Below, piece by piece: positions 57,602 through 64,000 of a stretch of 64,000 bases of DNA. The translations under genes were made by a program, and so were the position numbers. This stretch comes from Diphasiastrum complanatum (Eukaryota > Streptophyta > Lycopodiopsida > Lycopodiales > Lycopodiaceae). Below the pieces are notes generated by a model. It worked only from the letters and a program-made list of their open reading frames with translations, had not been told where the DNA came from and made no database searches. Positions within the stretch are counted from its first letter, which is position 1. Each line of letters starts with the position of its first letter. The stretch spans positions 1,423,877 through 1,487,876 of the forward strand of contig CM055093.1 of NCBI GenBank assembly GCA_029204225.1, read 5' to 3'.

Positions 57602-58700
57602 TGTTGGAAATTAAGCCCACAATTGCCTCCTTGGTGAATGACTAATTTCTATTTCATGATTTTTCATGCATGTTTATTGTTCATTGATCTAGGGTCAGGT
57701 GAAACCAACTTTGGTTCTACATCTGCTCATTTGATACCTGTAGGAATCACAAACTTAGATAGCCAATTTATTTGAAGAACGTCTACAATGGGCTTCCGGC
57801 TGATCTGCAGCAAAGGCTAACCAATCCTGTCATAATTTCAAAGTTCATATGATGAGTTTAATAACTTGAATTCATTGAAGACTTGGCCATCTTTAAGGAC
57901 TTCCACAAAACTTGCATTTAGAACAAGTTTACAAAAATACATTACCTTTTTCAACAGTCTGCAGAAATACACTATGTTTTCAACAGCTTCGTCTTTTTTG
58001 CATTTCTCCGAAATGCAAAAACTTGCATAGTTCAAAAGTTTAACTGTTTGTAACACACCTTCGGCTTTTGTGAAAAATATGAAGAGAGAGAAAATTCTCG
58101 AAGGTCATCTATTTTCATGAGTTAAACTATTTTAAAGACCATCATCTTTTGAGGGCACCTTCGGCTTTTTGCAAAAAATGTGAAGAGAGAGAAAATTTCC
58201 GAAGGTCGTCTAAAATAAACGAGGAACGTTCCAGTGACGTCCTCATCCACGTCAACAATGCTGAATTATTGACTGCATATACTGTGTACAATTGTCACAA
58301 AAGCCATATACTTCCAGTACAACGGCTTTCCTAATTAGGTGACAAGCATTCAATGTAATTAATACACGGATGAAATCTATAAATAGATCGTCCAAGCACG
58401 GATTAGCGGTTGCTCCATCCATGAGATGCATTATTTGAGCCTCCCAATTACGTCGTCAATTTTTTGTTGTAACTGCTATTTGTATTGTGCTTCAATGTAA
58501 TATAGCAGTAGCACATTTTTATCTGTGTACAACATAGATGAATCCTTGTTGTGATTGAATGCACTTTCATTGCTGTTTGATCGTGCTTGTTTACTCACTA
58601 TGATCAAAACACGGACGTCTAAGACTCCTTAGTTTCTGATCAAACGATGGCCATCTTTGATGCCTGAGGAACTCGCGATATCATACTGCTCTTCCATTTA
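57602..58700 (+). repeat. Copia-5 3' LTR (left edge firm, right edge unknown)
   Basis: The purine run AAGAGGGAC is followed by TGTTGGAAATTAAGCCC, a classic Copia 3' LTR start. A TATA box (CTATAAATAG, 58377-58386) lies 775 bases in, as expected for U3/R. The right end could not be placed; there is no second copy in the window. An inner repeat, ACCTTCGGCTTTT..GAAGAGAGAGAAAAT, occurs near 58050 and 58160. Confidence 0.6.
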
Positions 58701-61700
58701 TTTCAAAACTATACTTCACATTGAATCTGATTTCAATAGTACCATACACAAACCATCTCTAATCTCTTCGGTGGACTGTACTCTTGTTTTAGAGTATGAA
58801 TTAATTTTTTAAGATCTTATTGGGCTATCAGAATACTTAAAGCTGTGATTACATTTAGCATAAGCTGTCTATTAGACTGCTTTTGTGTTTAGAAGCCGAT
58901 TAGAACAGGAGAGCTATTCCGCAATATTTCTGCTCTCTTCTTCGTTCGCGTTCTTCTATCTCCCTTGTCCCATCAGTGCCCTCAAGTATTCACCACCCAA
59001 CCATAGCTAGTTAGCACATGCAATCTTGCATCCAGGCTCATCAAGCACCCCCTTGCTAACCAATAACTAACCACAAGCATACCACCACACACCATAGCAT
59101 ACTCAAGATCCAAACCCTAAGCATACTACACACAAGAAAACACTCTATACACTAGTAGCCACACTAGAGCATAAGCATAGCAAACAAGAGAGATCTCTCT
59201 TCCTCCCAATGGGCGCCCTCCTCCCCTCATATAGATGGCAATTGGCACCCTCCAATACACTATGGAGTTCCATGCACAACCAATGAGAAAGAGAGAGTCC
59301 TAGGGGAGTAAAAGAACTTTCATAGGCTTATGGAAGGTCAAGAGACTTCTTCCATAACCTATGACTCTTTGAATGCTTGTCTTGTGGGAGTTGGGAACTC
59401 AATGGACCTTTTAGAAGGGCGCCCTCCTACTAGGTCCCATTGCCTAAGTTGTGCTTGTATACTTTGGTCCAAGACCTATAAAGATATAAACAATGGATCA
59501 ATTGCTAGAATTGGTTGGTTGATCAGACATGCCCAAAAAGAAATTGTTATGCGTGAAAGTCTGCCAATGAGCAGAACATAGCTAGTTCATGAGAGAAGTG
59601 TCAAGCCCCCAACGAGCGAGCCCATGAACGACTCACTTGAACTAAAATCAAATTACAGAATGCTTCCAGTTCTTGCATCTCTCATTGTCCGTGTCGTGTC
59701 ATCTGATCGAATGCTTGAAAGTCTATGATCTTTAGTCGTTTGTCTAGGATCCTGCAAAATTCCACAAGCTAGCCAAAGGAGCAGCCAGAACAATTGCCCC
59801 CGAACAGTCGAAAACTCTACAAGAATATCACAAGGAATCACTCTTTTGTCAATTTTTTTGCATTGCTACATTGAAAGGTCTGGAAAAAAACCCACACCTC
59901 ACAATCTCGCTCGTTGAAATAGCTCACCTAGCCAAGCTCACTCGAACTTCACACTCGTACCACCTCATATATCTCAATTTCACCATATCCAAACACACAT
60001 GTATAATAATATCATCCAATTGTCCAAACATTTGACCAAGAATCAACTAAAAATTATCATAGCTAACTACACATGTGATAATCTTACTATATTCCAAATG
60101 AGTCCTTGTTTCAGATAGCCGATGATCAATCTCATCCAGTAGCTATTATAGTAAAATTCTTGTGCATTACTTTTTATCAATACTAAAATGGTATAATGCA
60201 TACTAACACTCTAACAATCATTCAATTCTCGTGCATGACTTTTTATCAATACTAAATTGGTATGATGCATACCAACACTCTAGCAATCATTCAACAACTC
60301 TGCAAGATTTCCAATAGAGCTTGTAGGAAGTTGGCTAAAGTTTTTATTCTAATTTAATTGTGAACAACCAGTCCACTTGATCCCATGATCCCCTTCCTTT
60401 TGAGAATGCAATCATTGTTCATCCTACAAGTACCCATTGCAATTATTCTTCTGCAAATCTAAACCAACATGGACCATCCTAAGAACAACTAGTTGAATGG
60501 AGATTGACATAACTTCCCATCCATAGAGCTCACCCCTGAGCTATGACAATCTACATGGTACCCTAGATTTATTCCTTAGGAAGTAGTTGTTGTGTCCAAC
60601 ATAACCAGGTCATCATGTTGTTGAGGATACATGATATAATCACTCATTATCAAAATATTCTCTTGAGAGAACCTTGGAAGAAACATGTAGAAATAAGCCT
60701 TTCTTGGTTGATGCATGGTGCCCAAACATTGTACATTATATGAGGAACTACCAATTTTTGGATTCCTTTGAGGCCCACTTTTTCATAGAATCAACATTAC
60801 TTTGGATCATCTTCCAAATTGTCAATGCTAGAAGTTATGAGTGACCTTTTCACCTCTCAATGTAGGTATCACTATATAGTTCTAGGGCATTGGTAATTTT
60901 TTAAAAGTTGTAACTTTGTGTCCTATAAGTTGAGCACCATATTAAACTTAGGGACCAATCACAAAAATGAACAAATGTAGGACCTTCTAATTTCATATTT
61001 AAATCCCTCACAATCTAGGAAAAAACGCTTACATGATAAACATGTTTCTATTGCAATTGTTGTGGGAGATCATCAACATAATTCCTACAACAACAAAAAC
61101 TATGCCTCCTCACAATTTCATAACAATAAACAATGGGGGCTCAAATTTTTTTTTTTTAAGATGTAACTATATAAGTCAATCACCACCTTGTGGTGTCATT
61201 TTGTAATATTGTGTCAAAAAGATGGCCATTTGTATCAAGCAATATTTAGTTGAAAGCATGTGCCTATGAGCACGTTGGAGAATTTCAGCTTTGCTATGTA
61301 ATCAGAACAAAGTTAAAGGCTTGTAAAGTCAAGGTGTTTGCAAAAAAAAGAACGAAAAGCAATGTAAATTAGACTCCTTAAGCTTAAAAAGTTGGTAAAG
61401 TGGCCAATAACCTATTGTAGATATAGCCCAATTTTATAAGCCCTTTCATTTATGTATATTTTGTGTGCTTCAAGCTCGTTTGTGAAATGCAAGCTTAGGA
61501 GTCTTTTTGAAGGTGTTTGAAAGCAATGTGAGTGAGAATGGCAATGTTTGATGTTATTTTGAGTGTTCTTTTTTTTATTCTCTTACCTATAACTTCATAA
61601 GATTTGATGTGGTAAATAGGATGCACATTTTTTTGTGGAAGCAAATGTTCATGAGCTTGGCTATGAGATGCTTCCCTGTTACTTGCTACATAGCATGTTA

Positions 61701-63370
61701 TCTTGGTATCTATGCAGGTGAAGGACCCACTCTCATCATCCTAATACATTTGGCGCGGATGGCTAAAACAATGGTTTGAAGGTGGATGAAAAGGTATGTG
61801 CTCACATCTTCCCTTGATAGTAGTTCTCCCCCTCTAAGCTCTTAATTTCTCACCCCTTTGGGTTAGTTGACTCATGAAGAGGGCATTAGGCCTAGTAGGT
61901 AATATGGAGAGAGAGGTGGCAATCCTTAGCTTTTACCAGAATGAGGTTGTAGCATATTTTAAGATAATGCTACTAAAAAACTATTTGTGCTTTGGGGGAA
62001 GAAGAGGAGCTCAATTTGTGTACCTATAATGAGTAGTTGCTATCAAATATTGAAAACTAAAAAATGAATTTGAATACAAAATGTACTTTACTGTGAAAGT
62101 AGTATGGACCAAGGAAGAGGATGACGATTGAAGGTTAAAGAGGTAGTGCATTATTCTAAGCTTTTTCACTCTCAAAATGAGACATCTAGTTTACCTCACT
62201 GAATCTCATTGAAAATGTCCTTGACATTGAGGACTTTCCCATGAAGTAAACAAATTTTGAACTAGCAATACAATTAAAATGCTAACTATAATATTATATG
62301 CCATTCCTATATAAAGTATTGCTTACTTTACTTTTCAATAACTTGGCATTGGTGAAGCATGCCATATCTTGCAACAAACATGAACAAAAAAAATTTATAT
62401 TATCTCTGATAAATTTATGCCTTAAAGCAAATATTTGGGACGAGGTTGGGTGACGGGGACGTTGTGGTCGATGGTAGATAGGAACTGAGAAAATGAGTTA
62501 TTTTAGGAAAATGCTTGCTGAGATGATTCCTCCACATATAGGTGATTTTGATTGTAGGAGTGGTGACTATGCAGCTTGATTGTGGGACATGTCTATATTC
62601 ATATATCATCTCTCAATCTTATAAGTAACCTTCTAAGTTGTGCTACTATTTATACATTTCTTGATCATAAGCTTTGTTGCAAATCGGTAAAGCTATTGCT
62701 CAAAATTGATATGTCTTTGAGTGGTGAATTTGAGTAGCAAACTAGTTTTTTAACGATTTTAAATTGAACTTCATATTTCTTTTTAACATTTTTCCACATT
62801 TGAAAAACTAGTCATGATCACCTTGTTTTTTAACTAATTTTCATTGTGTTGATTACCATTAGGGATCACACCGATGTCGTCCTCCATATCAATTTTTTTG
62901 CTCATGACTGTCTTTTGTCAAAGTCTTAAACTTCATCTCTCCAACTTTGAAGTTCATTCCTTGCGTGAACGTTGCGTGCATACACACATACGAAGTCACT
63001 CTATTCTCTCATGCTTGGGTGTGGAAGGTGCGTGCATATGAGAAATGACACTCACTCAATCATTTACTCTATGATCTCCTTAGGTTGGCCACATGAGCTT
63101 TGGCATTTATGACCTTTTGACTCATTTATAAATGTTGGTTCAAATTTTAGTTTTTGGCCTCACGAAAGAAGAAAATCCCATTTTTGTTCAAGAAGCACAT
63201 AGTCACTTTGTTTTTTTTTTGTTCACATGGCGCCAGAGGTAAGATAGCTTGGGTTGATTCTAGGTTCTCGGTTCGGTTAATAAGCCTTGCAAGCCCCTAC
63301 CAACTCGCATGAGAGACAACGAGTTCTATGCGGCGATGCTTTCTCATTCATTCCTTCTAATCTAGCCTCT
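58700..63370. other. Intergenic, no supported gene
   Basis: About 4.7 kb of AT-rich sequence. Open frames are short and without domains. No LTR ends, RNA genes or transposase motifs were recognised. It contains one tandem duplication at 60155-60297. Confidence 0.45.
60155..60297. repeat. Tandem duplication, unit about 72 bp
   Basis: TGCATKACTTTTTATCAATACTAAAWTGGTATRATGCATACYAACACTCTARCAATCATTCAA is present twice head to tail with about five differences. Confidence 0.8.
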
Positions 63371-63374
63371 CCCA

Positions 63375-63375
63375 T

Positions 63376-63462
<87 letters not shown>
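63375..63462. repeat. Compound (GT)n(GA)n microsatellite
   Basis: A GT tract (63375-63410) runs directly into a GA tract of about 25 units (63412-63462). Confidence 0.95.
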
Positions 63463-63465
<3 letters not shown>

Positions 63466-63723
63466 ATATGCATTATATTTTGTCTCAACTTCCGAAATGT
63501 CATCCAGAGCGAGATGTGCACATCCAAAAACTATCTCTACATCTCGGATGTAATAAAAAGTGGTTCCAAGATCTACACATAGCTAACTTTGCTAGAACAT
63601 TCAAGAGGTGCAAGCTTTTAGAAATGCATGTATCGACAGGCTTCAACTGCCCAAATTGGATGCCCATCTTGGGAGAGCATCGGGATGGAGGATGCATGAT
63701 GTAGAGAAGGCATTTGGCTAGGA

Positions 63724-63725
<2 letters not shown>

Positions 63726-63782
<57 letters not shown>
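63726..63782. repeat. (GA)n microsatellite, about 28 units
   Basis: Uninterrupted GA repeats, only 260 bases from the preceding one. No gene is supported around it. Confidence 0.95.
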
Positions 63783-63784
<2 letters not shown>

Positions 63785-64000
63785 CTAATGGAAACATGAT
63801 ATCTATAGATAATAAAAAGGAGGATAGTGGGATCCACACACAAGGACTTTAAGAAACAACCTTTTAAGTTTTTCTTTTCTTTTGAGATGAAGGGTATCAT
63901 TTTCTTATAACATTCATCTTATTATAATGTTAGCTTTCATCAACTTTTTAAATGAAATGTACCAAGAGTCCTAAACCCTTCAGGAAAATATTTGAGGACA

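Overview
This window is nuclear DNA of a land plant. It holds one well-preserved host gene with spliced exons, a basic helix-loop-helix (bHLH) transcription factor of the plant subfamily XII type. The rest is mostly long AT-rich, transposon-filled sequence with long (AG)n/(CT)n microsatellites. The species cannot be fixed from the sequence. The gene structure, decayed Copia elements and odd DNA transposons would fit a large-genome seed-free plant such as a fern, but that is inference.

Layout. 1-1.8 kb: intergenic with short direct repeats. 1.8-3.0 kb: CpG-rich promoter with five perfect G-boxes. 3.0-4.7 kb: long leader. 4.70-8.40 kb: the eight-coding-exon bHLH gene (686 aa by my splicing, one GC-AG intron). 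8.4-13.1 kb: intergenic with a coiled-coil ORF and two large microsatellites. 13.1-21.4 kb: nested Copia retrotransposons. A nearly complete minus-strand element has its 5' LTR split by a solo LTR of another family (TSD TACTT). Next to it, an LTR of a third family is split by a solo LTR of the first family (TSD AGGGG). 21.4-24.4 kb: unidentified coding-like relics. 24.6-28.5 kb: a decayed plus-strand Copia with its integrase core deleted.

28.7-36.5 kb and 42.7-47.7 kb are the most interesting part: two strongly diverged copies, A and B, of the same multi-gene DNA element. Each carries, in the same order and orientation, a small plus-strand gene of about 60 codons, a minus-strand ULP1-like (C48) protease gene, a divergent plus-strand gene of unknown function, and a minus-strand DDE-like transposase gene. 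In copy A the protease gene starts with a histone H3-like domain in the same reading frame (31033-31404, minus). It is collinear with canonical H3 through the whole histone fold and interrupted by three TAG codons. Copy B lacks the H3 domain and instead has a short basic N-terminus. The divergent promoters of both copies carry iterated GATATCG plus CTTG-GCGC motifs. I know of no described element with this gene set, but I could not search.

38.0-42.4 kb: a 0.95 kb segment repeated at 55 kb, then a truncated minus-strand Copia (gag and protease only). 48-50.6 kb: relics. 51.1-51.9 kb: an intact single-exon gene for a 273-aa protein with a central membrane hairpin, probably a host gene. 53-58 kb: decayed Copia fragments and an LTR. 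58-64 kb: intergenic with microsatellites.

Many stops inside the mobile elements sit where relatives or the paired copy have Gln or Trp (CAG/CAA to TAG/TAA, TGG to TGA/TAG). This is the pattern expected of cytosine methylation followed by deamination, so most elements here look long silenced.
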